Shown here: positions 50,943-63,468 of the stretch, in pieces
Numbering within the stretch: position 1 is the stretch's first letter
Layout of the letters: every line of letters begins with the position of its first letter
Translations under genes and position numbers: made by a program
Assembly (NCBI RefSeq): GCF_017654505.1
Contig: NC_054547.1
Location: 30,257,846 to 30,321,845, forward strand
Reading direction: 5' to 3'
Source: Polyodon spathula
Lineage: Eukaryota > Chordata > Actinopteri > Acipenseriformes > Polyodontidae
DNA: 64,000 nucleotides
The notes under the pieces: generated by a model
Databases searched by the model: none
What the model saw: the letters and a program-made list of their open reading frames with translations, nothing else
Told to the model about the DNA's origin: nothing

Positions 50943-50953
50943 TATATATATAT
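50762..50953. repeat. (AT)n microsatellite, about 190 bp
   Basis: Long interrupted AT repeat with small palindromic breaks (TATTATA, TATCATA). Confidence 0.95.
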
Positions 50954-51961
50954 GATTTGGAATAAGTCATTTTGTGAGTATTTTTATCCATGAAGAAAAT
51001 CATTTAGAAGTGGTTCCTTGTAATCTGATTGTTTCCTGTGTTTAGTCATCCACATATTAAATGTTGATTTAGATAAAGTATTTTTTAGAAAGGTAGCAAC
51101 ACTGTGGTTATATCACCCCTGTATGGTTTACTAGATGTTACAAAAAAATTGTCATGGACACTTTCTGATGACACGCTACCCTTTATTTATTCACGTCTAC
51201 ATTACTTTTACCGAACAACTACAGAAGAAGTCTTCTTGATTCTCACATTCTCATTTCTCAGCTTGCACCAGGACCAGAAGAATGGTTAAACACAATTTGC
51301 CCTCAAACAAATAAAACAATTATACATCTCATCTATTATGCTAGGGGCAAGTACAATGAATAAGACTGAGAAGAAGCCACAATGCATTGTGTGTATTCTC
51401 TTTCTAAAAATAATTGTATTTCTCTGGGGTGAATTTCCAGATGGCCAATTGCATAACAACCCGGACACCAGTAACTAATTATTTGAAACATTTTTGTTTT
51501 CAACAAATCGTTGGTATTTGAAGGACTCATTTTAAAATCCAATTATTACTATTTTTTATTGATTAACTGCAGATCATTACATGGTATTAAGAGCATACCA
51601 CTGAATATATGTCCTGTTTATATCCTGAATAATAGTATCACAAAAGAGAACCATTTTCACATGCATAGGCCTCCCTGTGTTGAGGGTTAACACAATACTT
51701 CAAGACCAAAACAAGTCTCTGGTGCTCACTGATGATTCACTGAAGATTTGAAAAATTGGCTAATAGGCTGCTCCAGGGTAGCAGATCATTAATCTAATGT
51801 GAATTTAAACTTGTATTTCTTCACTTGACATATCTTATGAATAAACAGTGCTAATCTTGTTAGTTACACAACAGTAATGCAGCAGAAGGTGAAGAGACAT
51901 AAAGTGTAATGTATAATTTCAGCACATTATCTGCTATTATGCATTTGCTCTCTGCTCTTTT

Positions 51962-52378
51962 TTTTTTTTAATTTAGTTATTGACAATTATTTTATTATTT
52001 TCTCCCAATTTGACATATCCTATTATTTTTAGGCTCAACTCCCCGCTACCTCCGCGCTGACTCGGGACAGTCGAAGACAAACACACGCTGTTGTCCCAAG
52101 TGCGTGCCGTCAGCCGACCGCTGCTTTACACACTGCAGACTCACCATGCAGCTACCTTAGAGCTATGGAGGACAGGACAGCTCAGGACAGCTTACAGGCA
52201 AGCCCGCAGGTGTCCTGTCAAACTACAGGGGTCGCTGGTGCACGGTGAGCAGAGAACACTCTGCCCAACCCCCCCCCCCACCCCCCCGGGAGTGGAATAG
52301 CCTGGACTCGAACCGGCAACATCCAGGCTATAGGACGCATCCTGCACTCCACTTGGAGTGCCTTTACCAGATGAACCC
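51962..52378 (-). mobile_element. tRNA-derived SINE, copy 2, with 16-bp target duplication
   Basis: It is flanked by TGCTCTCTGCTCTTTT at 51946-51961 and 52379-52394. The minus-strand head contains TGGTAAAGGCACTCC (A-box-like) and GGTTCGAGTCC (a good B box), then a C/G-run spacer, a body with CACCGTGCACCAGCGACCCC and GTCGGCTGACGGCAC, and the tail GTCAAATTGGGAGAAAATAA. It appears full length and relatively young given the perfect duplication. Confidence 0.9.
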
Positions 52379-52394
52379 TGCTCTCTGCTCTTTT

Positions 52395-53640
52395 ACTACA
52401 AAACCAAACCGCCTCAAGTTCTTTGGCTGATTGATTGTTCTTTAAAGCATTGAAAGACAGTGTCCTGCAACACAGCCGTCTTCATATTAGAACACTTTTC
52501 TTTTACTTGATACGACTTTCAATGCTAATGTTTGAACAATGTGCACTCTTTGGCAGAATGTAAAATTACAGACCCCTGAATCTAGAGCTATCACATTAAC
52601 TGTGACTCCAACAATAACAGCTATAATAACATGCAGGCAGGGTATCCAGTAATGACAACTTACCTGATCACTGCATCAATATTCATTGATCTTCATGTTT
52701 TTAAACGCATGTGTATTCAACCAAAACAAAAACAGATCTACTTTATAGCCTGTGTTATAAGTTAACAATGTTATATGCAATTGAAAACCAGCAAAAAAGT
52801 ATCAACTTGTCTGTAAATTACTGCAGTGAAATCCCAGCAAAAATTATCTGAAGGTCATAACTTCTAAGGTACAAACAAGAAACCAAGTTAAAGTAGACCC
52901 ACAAACTAAGTCAACTACTGCACATTAAGATTGTCACTTATGGAAAGAGAAACATGCAGCGCTGTATGATTTTAATTGAGAGAATTCAAAATACATACAA
53001 GTAGCACTTTAGATTAAAGGGCATACACAACCACATAATAACACAGTAATAACCATGTTCAGGGTCTTACATGGTAACTACTGTTGGAATACATGTACAA
53101 TTACATGAAAATTACTTGTGCCATGGCAAGAGCAACTGTTGTAATTACATGGCTATTCATGCTATATAATCTAAAATATAACCACAATATGCTACAGTAT
53201 CTGTATTGCCTGATTAACATTTCCTGTGCAGGTCATAACTGAAAATAAATAAACAAGGCCCCATTAGATTAAATGCCAATATAAACCAGTTAAATAAAGT
53301 TGCATTGTATTTGTTGATTTACTCCACCCCTGTCAGTTAAAAATTCAAAACAGCTTTTAATGTTGTAAAGTAACTAAAAGATGTTTGGCTAATAAGCATA
53401 ATTCACTAGGACAAGATATCCAAGTGGAAGTCAACAAAGCTTTTGTGTATATGGGATTTGCTATATATTTTCACTTATGTATCATGTTTAGAAAGCTGTA
53501 TCCTCGGAAAGAAAACAACTGTTTTAAGTTTTATTACTAAAAGCATGTATACATTTCAGTCTAAACTTTATCGAACTGTTTTATGTATAACACTTTACAC
53601 CATGCAGTAAGGTTAAGGTTATGAATAGCTTAAATCTTAC
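52395..53640. other. Intron immediately downstream of the neuroligin exon
   Basis: AT-rich, with no repeats or exons recognised; it supplies the GTAAG donor at its right edge. Confidence 0.6.
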
Positions 53641-53793
53641 CTAATACACCAAGCCGGTAGTTAACAGTGATGACTATGACATTCCCATAACTCGCCAAGA
53701 TGCTTCCGTCAAACATATTTCCAGTGCCTTCCATGTATGACCCTCCGTGGATAAACACCATCACTGGCTTTGGGCTGCCACCTTCACGAATGT
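53641..53793 (-). CDS. nlgn1: Neuroligin (NLGN1-like) internal coding exon
   Basis: Neuroligins are postsynaptic type I membrane adhesion proteins whose extracellular cholinesterase-like domain binds neurexins across the synapse. On the minus strand this 153-bp exon reads as a Gly/Ser/Pro-rich [10 protein letters not shown] start, then [20 protein letters not shown], then [21 protein letters not shown]. It covers the HGGS oxyanion-region strand and turn and the following strands of the alpha/beta-hydrolase fold. The acceptor is a pyrimidine-rich tract ending CCCTTTTAG (AG at 53795-53794) and the donor is GTAAGATT (53640 downwards). The exon is symmetric: both borders fall after the first base of a codon (G|AC for Asp, G|G. 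for Gly), as expected at the neuroligin splice-site-A junction. VNYRLGVL fits NLGN1 better than my recollection of NLGN3 (LNYRVGVL) or NLGN4 (INYRLGIL); MFDG is shared with NLGN2. Family assignment is near certain. The paralogue call rests mainly on the neighbouring 60-bp exon. Confidence 0.95.
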
Positions 53794-54498
53794 CTAAAAG
53801 GGAAAGAAAATAATTGAAAAAGCAAATTAAATCTGACAGGCAGAATTGAACTCTGAACTGTGCGCCCTAGCACATTTGTGTAACAGTAGTTAAAGACAAA
53901 TGTGACTTTAGATGTTAGCTGGTTTCTTAAGCAACATATATGTCATGTTCCTGGTTTTGGTCAGAAACTGATTTGAAGGGAAACATTTGTGTGTCAAGAA
54001 ATTTGTATCATACTTTTTTATTTAGTCACTTGCAAAATGTATATACAGACAATGGTATTATAATTAACAAAAGGTTGAGAGCATTGGAATATAAGCCTAG
54101 TCTTTGATTAAGTGTCATTAATTTAGTGTAGTATTACTATAACTTCGCAGGTTATTATTTAAATACATGAGTTGTAATGGTAATCGGGAACGAAAAGCTT
54201 AAGATGTCTGAATAAAAAAAAAAAAAACTTGAATGTTGGTATTTGTACATGTAAATAATGTACGCAGTGACCGAAAAAATAAACTTGGTCATGTGTAATA
54301 TACAGCAACGATAATAATAATGCTTTTTTTTTAAAAATCAAGTGGCTCATGCCTCTGTGGGGACGAAAAGACAAGCCAAACAACTAGAATGTCCCTTGCA
54401 GAAGTGACAGCCTTGCAGAGTCAGGTATTGAGAAATAAATACTGACAACACAACAGAAATCAGAACCTCCAAGATCACTGCTGTTACAGTTCAAAAAA

Positions 54499-54502
<4 letters not shown>

Positions 54503-54591
<89 letters not shown>
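54503..54591. repeat. (CT)n then (AT)n compound microsatellite
   Basis: About 44 bp CT followed by about 45 bp AT, between the two neuroligin exons. Confidence 0.95.
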
Positions 54592-54594
<3 letters not shown>

Positions 54595-55704
54595 ATAAGC
54601 TGTAGTTCGATGTCATACTTAAGCATCTTGCAAGCACTAGTGGAATAACATGGGGCAAATACATTTCCACAGTATAAAAGATCATCTAATAAACTGTGGG
54701 TACTATATAGTCTGGCCATTTTGGCTGGTAGAATAGAAGCTTAATTTTACCTTTAAATGCTCATAAAATGTGCATGTGTTTTGCACTACAGTAGGCAGTT
54801 GAATCAATAATTTTATTTTTGTTTTAATTTTTTTCTTTTAAAGAGACTTTTATGAGCCATTTTATTGTCCTACTCTGTAGCTCCTACTTCATGATAGGTG
54901 CTTTTATATCTGTGGGCTTAGAAAGCATTGCTACACAATGTTATCCTTCAATGTCTAGGGGCATTCCATGAAAACTGTAAATAAGATGCTCTTCAGCATG
55001 TACTGTATTGTGTCACACAGCTGAAGGCCCTTCTTTTCAAAATTATACTTTCTCCTTTTAAAAATGTTTTTCGTTTTCCTTCCACAATATCAGAGTGTTA
55101 CACTGAGCTAGGGGAATTCAATATCCAAGTCAGGAACGTGGCTGAAATTGAAGGGCACTCACCCCTTTAATCTTTATGTCCTACCCTGCCATAAAGACAT
55201 ATAACTAGATTTACAGAGGCACTTTATAAGAAAGGGTATTAGCACCCTAATATACACAAATAAATGTTAAATATAAACCCTAAGCCATGCTTGGTGTCGT
55301 CATGGTTACTTTAATATGAATGTGACAACTGGTGTTAAATCATTCATTGATTGTATTTAGCCCTTGTTTGTACGCAGTGTCTTCTAAATTACTTGCTACC
55401 TTGTGTTGAGATACTGTAGCAGTAATCTATTACAAATTTAATTTGGTGTAAATGTTTTGTTTAATAATGATTGCATATACAGCAGTGCTGAAACTATTGT
55501 GCTTTAAACAAGCCTTTTTCAGATTACTTGTTAAGGGCTTTATTTATTCATGTAGTTATTTTTTTAATTATTCCTGGATAAACAACTATTCAAGACTAAA
55601 TTGTAAAATCCAAATAAGGCAATTTGCAACAAAGTTCTTGGGATAATGTTGGTTATAGTTTTATTTTAGTTTCCTCTCCCGTTAGAAATAACAATAATTT
55701 TGAA

Positions 55705-55729
55705 ATATATATATATATATATATATAAT

Positions 55730-55762
<33 letters not shown>
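55705..55762. repeat. (AT)n microsatellite
   Basis: Interrupted AT tract within the short neuroligin intron. Confidence 0.93.
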
Positions 55763-56429
55763 GTCATAAGTTTAGCAATGCATAATGTTTGGATTTCTTT
55801 GTTTTTTAAGATGAAGGTGGTGGAGGGTACAGGTTTGAATCCAGCTTCTGCCACACATTTATGAACATTTAAAAAGCAAGTGAAACTAATATAAGTATTG
55901 CTTATAATCCCCAAATGAAGTGATGTCAAAGTAAGGTAAGTGTCTTTAGGACTTAGGCACCTACAGGAACATGACCATAGTACAATTACTGTTGCTTAAG
56001 AAACGTAAAAAAAAAAGGTTTGTATGCATTGTTCATTCACTATGCAAGAGATGAGCTTTATCTTAGTGAAATTTGTTGTGTACTGTGTTTATAAAAGGGG
56101 GTTGGAAAACCATGCAAAACAGTGTTAAAAGTTGGGTAGTTAGTCATTGTTATTCATCTAAAAGTTGACATTGTATGTGGAATGCAATGTTTAAAGAAAA
56201 AAAAAGTCAAGCAAAAACCTTAGAAAGAGATACGATAAAAGTATTCTATATGACGGGTAACAATAAAACATACTTTAAAAAAAGAAAAGTATAGTTTAAC
56301 ATCAAGCAAAAAAAGACAGAAACATCCATCAAAAATGAAGAAGAAAAAAAAATCTTCACGTTCAAAAAAAGGACAAGAATTTTGTTTTAAAAATAAAAGA
56401 AGAAAAAAATTATTTGAAGGGTTCCTTGT

Positions 56430-56435
56430 CATGCA
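56430..56435 (-). promoter_or_regulatory. RBFOX-type motif TGCATG downstream of splice-A exon
   Basis: On the minus strand TGCATG occupies intron positions +25 to +30 after the weak donor of the 60-bp neuroligin exon. UGCAUG just downstream of an alternative exon is the established position for RBFOX-promoted inclusion in neurons. It is followed by a long U-rich run (56400-56370 downwards). Function is inferred from position alone. Confidence 0.55.
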
Positions 56436-56459
56436 TATCAGTTTGGCATCAAAAAATAC

Positions 56460-56519
56460 CTTCGTCTTCAGTCCCGTCATTATCACCTAAATCATCGTTC
56501 TGTTTCTTTGTAAGGGGAC
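56460..56519 (-). CDS. nlgn1: Neuroligin alternative exon, splice site A insert (20 aa)
   Basis: This 60-bp minus-strand exon encodes GPLTKKQNDDLGDNDGTEDE. It differs at only a couple of positions from the second 20-residue splice-A insert I recall for mammalian NLGN1. NLGN2 instead has GPLTKKRDEAT... and NLGN3 a GSGAKKQ... insert, so this exon identifies the gene as nlgn1-like. The insert sits on the surface of the cholinesterase-like domain and is known in the family to tune binding partners. The acceptor is a C/T-rich tract ending AATCCTAG. The donor is GTATTTTTTG, which lacks the +4/+5 AG of a strong site. The last G of the exon joins AC of the 53641-53793 exon to make Asp, and the exon length is a multiple of three, so inclusion or skipping keeps frame. 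The intron to the next exon is 2,666 bp. No first splice-A exon (VKRISKECARK-like) was found to the right. Confidence 0.93.
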
Positions 56520-57440
56520 CTAGGATTAAGAATGGAGAAGATGGAGGAAACAGAGCATTCAAGAACAAACAAGACTGAAGAACAGTCAAAATAGACAGAA
56601 AAGTTTTTTTGCAAGAAAAAAAGAAGGAATTGTGAGATAGTCTTCCTAGTTTGGCTTGATTGAGACATATTTTAGGAAACAGACAATATATTTAATTAAG
56701 AGAAAACAACTACAAAAATATTGTGTGTGCTTTTCAAAAGCACACAACACAAAAAAAGATTTAAAAAAAAAACACCTCCTAGAAGAACTCCTACTACCTA
56801 ATTTCATATGAATTCAACCGTTGTGAGATTTAAGAATTTAAAATGCTGTCAGCTTTTGATTGAAACAGGAAAATGAAAAGTAATGTTGAGTGGTACACCA
56901 TACCATTTCTCTTTCCAGCAAAGCAATCATAATTTTCTACATTGTCACTCGTCCATTTTCAATTACACTGAGTTATAACTTCCCAATAACCTTTGACTAC
57001 CTACTGCCATATTAAATCCAGAGAAGTTCAAAACAACAAAATAAGTTTTAAAACTGTACCTGGGAATAAACTACAGACGAGCATATGGATACCTGGTACG
57101 TTGTGGCTTCAGTGCATTTTCTCATTCAATTTCATTTCAACTGATTGTTAGAAAGGTAAGCTGAATGCAAATTGGAGAAATCCAGACTTTATTCTCATTG
57201 CTTTACAATTATAACAGTAAAACAAATGCACATAACCCCAACACTTTGGTTTTCAAAAGCCAGTGTAATCATCATTCTGCATGTAATTGATAGATAAAAT
57301 GAATAAATTAATATATATTTTTAAAAAAAGAAAAAAGTTAGCTGTTCGCAGGCTTAGATTCCAACATGCACATGCCAATATGAAGAAAGCAGTTGCATTA
57401 GTGACCTATTAGTGGCAGGGGGTTAGGTATTTACATTTTT

Positions 57441-57441
<1 letters not shown>

Positions 57442-57476
<35 letters not shown>

Positions 57477-57503
57477 TAATAATAATAATAATAATAATAA
57501 TAT
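57442..57503. repeat. (AAT)n microsatellite
   Basis: Trinucleotide tract with one frame slip near 57475. Confidence 0.95.
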
Positions 57504-59790
57504 AGCAGGGAGTAAGTCAAAGGTCATGGCGAATGGTATTGCTAATGAAACAAGATTAACTCTAAAAGATGAAGCTCAACCCATATAGATTAAAGGTAAA
57601 TGATCTGCATGCAAAGGCTTTGGGGTACATTCCTGGGTAAAAGACCATGAGACAACCAGACACACATATAAATATTGATATATTCGGTACCAGTGTGATA
57701 CATGTGGTAGTGTAAGGGTCTAAACAGTAATAAACACTAAAAAAGAAACATGCATGCGCCAATAACGAAGCACAAACTTGAAATACTGGGCTCCATTCAC
57801 AAAGCTTCAACAAAGCATATTTTATGTTATTCCTGAAGTTGTTCTTAATGTTCAAGAAGCCAATAACCTTGTAGACCAGCTTACCGAATATCAACCTGCA
57901 TTTTATTCTGTAAAACAGGCTTTCAAAATGAAAAACATCCTTTAAAACAACTCAGGAGTCAAACCTTTGAGAACAGGGCCCATTTGAAACACAAAAGGGG
58001 GACCAATATGAATGACAAGAAGCTTTTAAAGCAGAAACCATCTGATTTCGTATTCAGGTTTGATTTTTAATCTGTTCCCATTGATTTAACCGCAGGCTTA
58101 ACGGCCTGTAGGTTGTGCAATTACGTACAATAATTAAGTACAGACAAAACATAATTAAACTGGACATAAAGTAATACATTAGTAATGACCACAACTATAA
58201 TGCACCAAGAGCAAATTGCATTTTTTTTTCAGGGTAATCAAAAAAGTACATCATTTTGGAAGCTAAAAAGTGTACTGTGCTAAGAAGTTAATTGTATCAT
58301 TTCCCAAAATTTAGTGTAATTAAAGAGCTTTGAAACATTAAAATATATACAGTACCAGCATAAATTATGGAAACAACAAATGATTTACAGCAAGACTAGG
58401 AGTGGGGATTGTATTGCCCATTTTTCCTCGCTCGGGCCCCTTATTTACTAAATACCCTGGTATCTCTGAATAGATAATCGTCTCCTCTTTAAAAATAGGC
58501 TACATATTTAAATAAAATGATTTTATCTATGCAGTGATACCAAGATATATAGTGAGCAAGTAGCCTGAGTGAGTTTATCCGGCAACAAACTCCAGTTGCA
58601 CTACTTTCCTAGAAAAAGATACCATTTCGGGGAACCACTCTGCTTGTCAGATATCTTGCTCATTAAAGTATTTTTCATATGTTTATCTATTCAGAAACAT
58701 GATGTAATTTGTAGAAAATATATTTTTACAGTCTGTGGAAGACTTTTTAAAACACAGTAGCCCACAGAAATCCACTAGGAAAATCAAGAGCTGGTTTGAA
58801 AAACCAATATCATTCATTCAATCATTTCATTTTTTCTTACCACAAGCAATTAAAAAGGCAATCTTGTTCTGGTTCTCCCTATTGAAGAAGGCCCAAATTT
58901 AGGCATTGGACAGCCTTTATTAGTTTATTATTATTTTTTCCTCAATTGAAAGCGAGGAAAATGGCGAATTAATTTAAAATCTACAATGTATTGTATGGAA
59001 ATCAACCCATAGCCTGCCTGGCAACAGATACATCAAGATTAAATCTAATTATGAGTGGTAGATGCTAGCCGCAAACTTGCATTGTGTAGCCAATACCAAT
59101 ACATTCAAAATTGTCAGACAGAGGGTGATTGCAGGTTGAAGACCCATAGAATCCCATCCATTTTGAGGCTACATTAGCCAATTGTAATACAGTAGACCTT
59201 GACGCAAGGTAAGCTTTTTTTACTTTTACAAATTACACACAGGCTTAGCCTCCATAGCTTTTTATGATGAGCCTCCACTGATACCAAGATATTTAATAAG
59301 TAACGGGTCTGAGAGAGGGCAATAAACTGAACACCTCCAAATTGCTCTGTAAATCATTTGTTGTTTCCAAAATTTGTGGTCGGTACTGTATATTTTACAA
59401 AATAAAATAAAGCATCTGTAGCCTGCAAATACAAAACCAGTATTGTTCACATTGGCAAACTGAGCGTCTCTGGTTTTGTATATACAGTACAGCACTACCT
59501 ACTGTAGCAATGTGCTGAAAACTACAAGTCCTGTAGTATGGTGAAATAACCAAAGACTTAATAAAGAAATGCCTTACCTTCATTATAAACCTTTTTGAAG
59601 ATCCTTTGCCATTCGTTTGTAATTGTTTTAATTTTCCAACTTTGTTTTCACTTTAAATCCATTGAACCTACCAACACACTGTGCACTAAATTCACTGCCT
59701 GTGCAACAGGTATTTTGACCCTACCTGGAACATAAAACTCCCTTTGCTGTGTTGTCAGGTTGGGTCCTAATACCTTCTGCACTGTATTTG
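57504..59790. other. Upstream neuroligin intron, no supported element
   Basis: No hallmark of the first splice-A exon was found. A minus-strand open segment near 59585-59630 ends at GTAAGG, but its peptide (EWQRIFKKVYNE) matches nothing I know. Confidence 0.4.
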
Positions 59791-59794
59791 AATG

Positions 59795-59872
59795 GTGTGC
59801 TAACAAAGGACAATCCTTGATGGGCCAAACAGCCTTTTCTTGTTCTTATGTTCTTGTGTTCTGTGTTGTGAC
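59795..59872 (+). mobile_element. LINE/SINE 3' tail fragment
   Basis: TGATGGGCCAAACAGCCTTT and TTGTTCTTATGTTCTTGTG match the inverse of the repeat starting at 32881. Confidence 0.7.
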
Positions 59873-61449
59873 AATAAATGGCTACACAATTCAAAGTGAA
59901 AATAAAGAAAACAGAACATTAAGGTACTGTACTAGCATGGTTCTAATGAGTGGTACAGAAATGTATTTAAAGCCTTCGATATTTCTACTTTAACATTCTA
60001 TTTATAATCTAAACGGGATTTTTGAATTTTACACACTGCAATCAGGTTACTAAATGTTATATTTGCTGACAGAATCTGCAGGGAAAACATTAAATCCAAC
60101 TTTTCCACAAGCCCCTACCCGTATTAATCCAATCAATGAATGCAGTAACATAAGCTTTTCAAAATAAGCTTGTACGATTAACTATGATTACAAATCATAG
60201 GAAGTAAAAATCTATTTATTTAAACCCTGGCCTTATTTAATCATAAAGTGGCGCTTATTTCACAATATATCATTAATGACAAGGCTTTCCTGCAGTATAC
60301 ATACAGTACAGAATAAAATGTAATCACACGGACGGACAGCTGATACGTCAAGGTGTGAGGCAATTGGGAATAATAAATTGTGAATTAATATCCTGAATTA
60401 ATTCATCACAGAAAAAAATATATTTCAGAGGGTTTCTTACTATAAAAAACGGTCTAGGGAGAATTTTCTGTAACACTTCATGATTTTGTAAACACCCTTG
60501 TTCAATTGCACCAAGACAGATATTACTCTTCCTGACCACACACCGACTTCCACCCAGAGAAGGTAACATGAGCACAATGTCATGATCTGTATATCGCCAG
60601 TTACAGGTACATTACTTTTCTGAGTACATCAATCTAAGGATGGATGAGTTTAATATCAGGTAAAACTCCAACATCTCTGCCTTCTGATAAGATTATCTTT
60701 TATCATTAGACTGTCTTTATGGAAACGTCAAGCTGCAGTCCAGAGGCCTGAAAACATGTATAAAAGAAATGAAGAGAAAGACAAGGCCATGCATTTTCCA
60801 CAGCTCTGCTATTATGTGAAAGGACCTGAAGGCCCAGACACGTATAATACAAACTGGGCAATAAAGTAACGTCAATCACCCTGTAATCAAACATATAGCA
60901 GTGGAGTAGCAGTTTAATATCAAAGTGTTTGAAAGTCGTTTACCCTTGGGATGTTTGTAAAGACACAGTAGCTACTATACATGTGTGCTTATAGTATAAT
61001 GATTAACACTTAGCTTACTAGGCTCTTTCAAATTGACATATTAGTTTTTTTTTTCCTCTCACATACCTAAAACTGTACCTCTATGTGTGGGAGAAGGTTT
61101 TTCATGCGTGGCAGAAACATCACAACTGTGTGTCTGTCAATGCCACAGTACACAACATGGAGGTCAACACATATATCTGTACTGTGTATCAACAACAGTA
61201 GATTATACAGTATTTCCAAGCTGCACCTTTCCAATAAAATGATCTGCATATTACAAGATCAATAGAATAACAGCATAGTACCTCAAGATTAATTTCCTAC
61301 CATGAAAAATAAGGACTAACTTATATAAAACCAACACATATAAAACACTATTTTGATAATTCCAGGTCTTTTTTATGTTTTATAACTACCTCCCAAAACA
61401 GAGTTTAGCTGATGATCAATCCTCAAACAAATATTTAGGTATTTAAATG

Positions 61450-61865
61450 CTACTCATGTGTACAGTGTACAATGTGCCCTATGGCCTGGAGATTGCAGGT
61501 TCAAATGTTATTGCCGACCATGACCGGGAGTTCCTAGGGGGTGGCGCACAAGTGGCTGAGCCCAGGTGGGAGGGATTAGGTCGGCAGGGCAATCCATGGT
61601 TCACCGCACACCAGCATCCCCTGTGGCTGACAGGGAGGCTGTGGGTCAGCCATCTGTGTTGTCCTCCGTCACTATAGGACTGGTGGCTTCGCTGTGGATC
61701 CGCAGTGCGAGAAATGACTGATTGGTAGGAACACGTTTCGGAAGACATGTTTCCTCCACTTCCTGAGTCGCCGAGGGGTTGCAGCGGTGAACTGGGATAA
61801 AAAATTGGGCATACCAAACTGGAGAGAAAACCAGGGCAAAAACCACTGGCGATGTCTAAATTAAG
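61450..61865 (+). mobile_element. tRNA-derived SINE, copy 3
   Basis: A degenerate head (GCAGGTTCAAATG as the B box) precedes a body with GGGAGGGATTAGGTCGGCAG, GTTGTCCTCCGTCAC and GATCCGCAGTGCGAG, and the tail AATTGGGCATACCAAACTGG plus an A-rich end. The body lines up with copy 2 in inverse orientation. It accounts for the open frames on both strands here. Confidence 0.85.
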
Positions 61866-62044
61866 AAATAAATAAAACAAGGGATGAAGAAGTACATTTG
61901 GTTCATAACAGCAAGTGGTGCCTTTTCAGACAGAAATGTAACAGCTTTGGAGTATCTACAGAAAGAATAACACAGTAGGGTAACACAGTGAGCCAGAATC
62001 AAAACACGAACGCAAACTGACCAACCCCCAGCTTTCATTTTAAT

Positions 62045-62125
62045 TTCAATCAGTACTTATTTTATATAGCGCCTTTCATAGTGGTCCACCATCACAAAAC
62101 CTTTTACAATGAATACAATAAAATA
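62045..62125 (+). repeat. Fish interspersed repeat 'tatatagcgcctttcata'
   Basis: TTTATATAGCGCCTTTCATA and CCATCACAAAACCTTTTACA form a pair of motifs I recall from many fish SINE/LINE tails. Confidence 0.55.
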
Positions 62126-63164
62126 CAAAAATGCATTGAGCATTATAACTAGTTACAGAGTTGTATTAATACAATTTAACACCCCTGCTTTTCCCTTAGA
62201 ACAAGTTTTTCCTTGGAGGCTCTTCATCCAAGTACTAAACCAACAACATATTGCTGAGATCTGGCCAGATCAATCATCATAGTATGGCTTGCTGTGTTGA
62301 GTTTATTAATGATGCTTTTTAAATGACATTGTACATTTCTACTTGATTTTACTTCACATTTCAGTACAGATAATAAAAGGTGATGGCAAAGGTCCCTGCT
62401 TGAATAATTCAGCGACATTGGACAGTTACATAAAGTACCCCAAATGGTCGCTATTAAAGGCTTTCTTTCTCATGATAAAATAGGAGTCAGACTTATAAAA
62501 AAAAAAAAATATATGTATCTGACATTTTGTAGTTGGGAATCTTGTACAAGGAGGCAGACCAGAACAGCAAGTGAATAATGCTTCAAGCTGTTATCAAATA
62601 CCAATACTGAATATCATATCAGGAAGGTTACTTTCTGAAAATCCTTTAGGAAAGAAAATGTCATAGCAGCTTCTTATTTTACCTAGGTGCTCATTAGGAT
62701 GAGGACTGATAGGTTTTGGACAATGTAACATTTCTGGGTCTTTAATTAGAGATTGCTTCCAATCTCATCTGGTAACATAGCTGAAGTGAGAATGTGTCAT
62801 ATGAACGGTTCACTTCTGCTTCAATGGTTCATAAATGATAAGTTGAAAATGTGACGAATATAAAAGTAGATTTTACTGGAACATTCGTAGTCGGCACTGA
62901 CCTCTGGGGTAGTATTTTTGTTCAAAATGTTACAATGGTAGTTGTGTCTTGTGTTACCATAATACCACAAGTATAACTCTTCTCTTTATATTAAGTGAAT
63001 CCTATTATTATCCAAACTAGGGAGTATTTACACATTCTGTTTAGTTCATGTTCTACAGATTGTGTATAATTCTCAATAAATTAAGATTCCTGTGGCACAT
63101 GGATGATTCAACACTGGTGAGCCCACAATTCGTGTACTGTGATCAATTAATAAATCACTACAAA

Positions 63165-63468
63165 AAAGATATTGTGGCTTTGGAAAGAGTCCAGTGAAGA
63201 GCAACTAGACATGTGATATTCCTGGGCAAAAAAAGAGTTATAAAGTCAATCTGAGGGAAACTGAGATTTAGGGGAGACTTTACTGCCCTAGTTATGTTCC
63301 AATGCCTATATAATGCCTGTTTTCTTAATGTTAAATATATTGGACACTGGGCAGCAAAGGGTTAAAATCCTTAAAGGAACAAAGTTCAGTGATCAATCGG
63401 CTACTAGGAATCGGATGAGCATTGATGGCTCGCATTACCCCCTCTCGTTTTTAACTTTTCTTATGCTT
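63165..63468 (+). mobile_element. 3' end of a degraded LINE
   Basis: DIVALERVQ-stop-RATRHV (63168-63215) matches the conserved LERVQRRATR block near the C-terminus of LINE reverse transcriptases. LRFRGDF follows (about 63268). The tail GATGGCTCGCATTACCCCCT and CTCGTTTTTAACTTTTCTTA is the same family tail as at 59795 and, inverted, at 32881. Confidence 0.7.

Noticed and set aside
59570..59640. Candidate first splice-A exon of neuroligin on the minus strand (EWQRIFKKVYNE then GTAAGG)
   Set aside because: The peptide does not resemble the Cys/Arg/Lys-rich VKRISKECARK-type insert and no good acceptor precedes it.
61479..61880. 133-residue open frame on the minus strand
   Set aside because: Lies within the tRNA-SINE at 61450-61865; the openness follows from the GC-rich SINE body.
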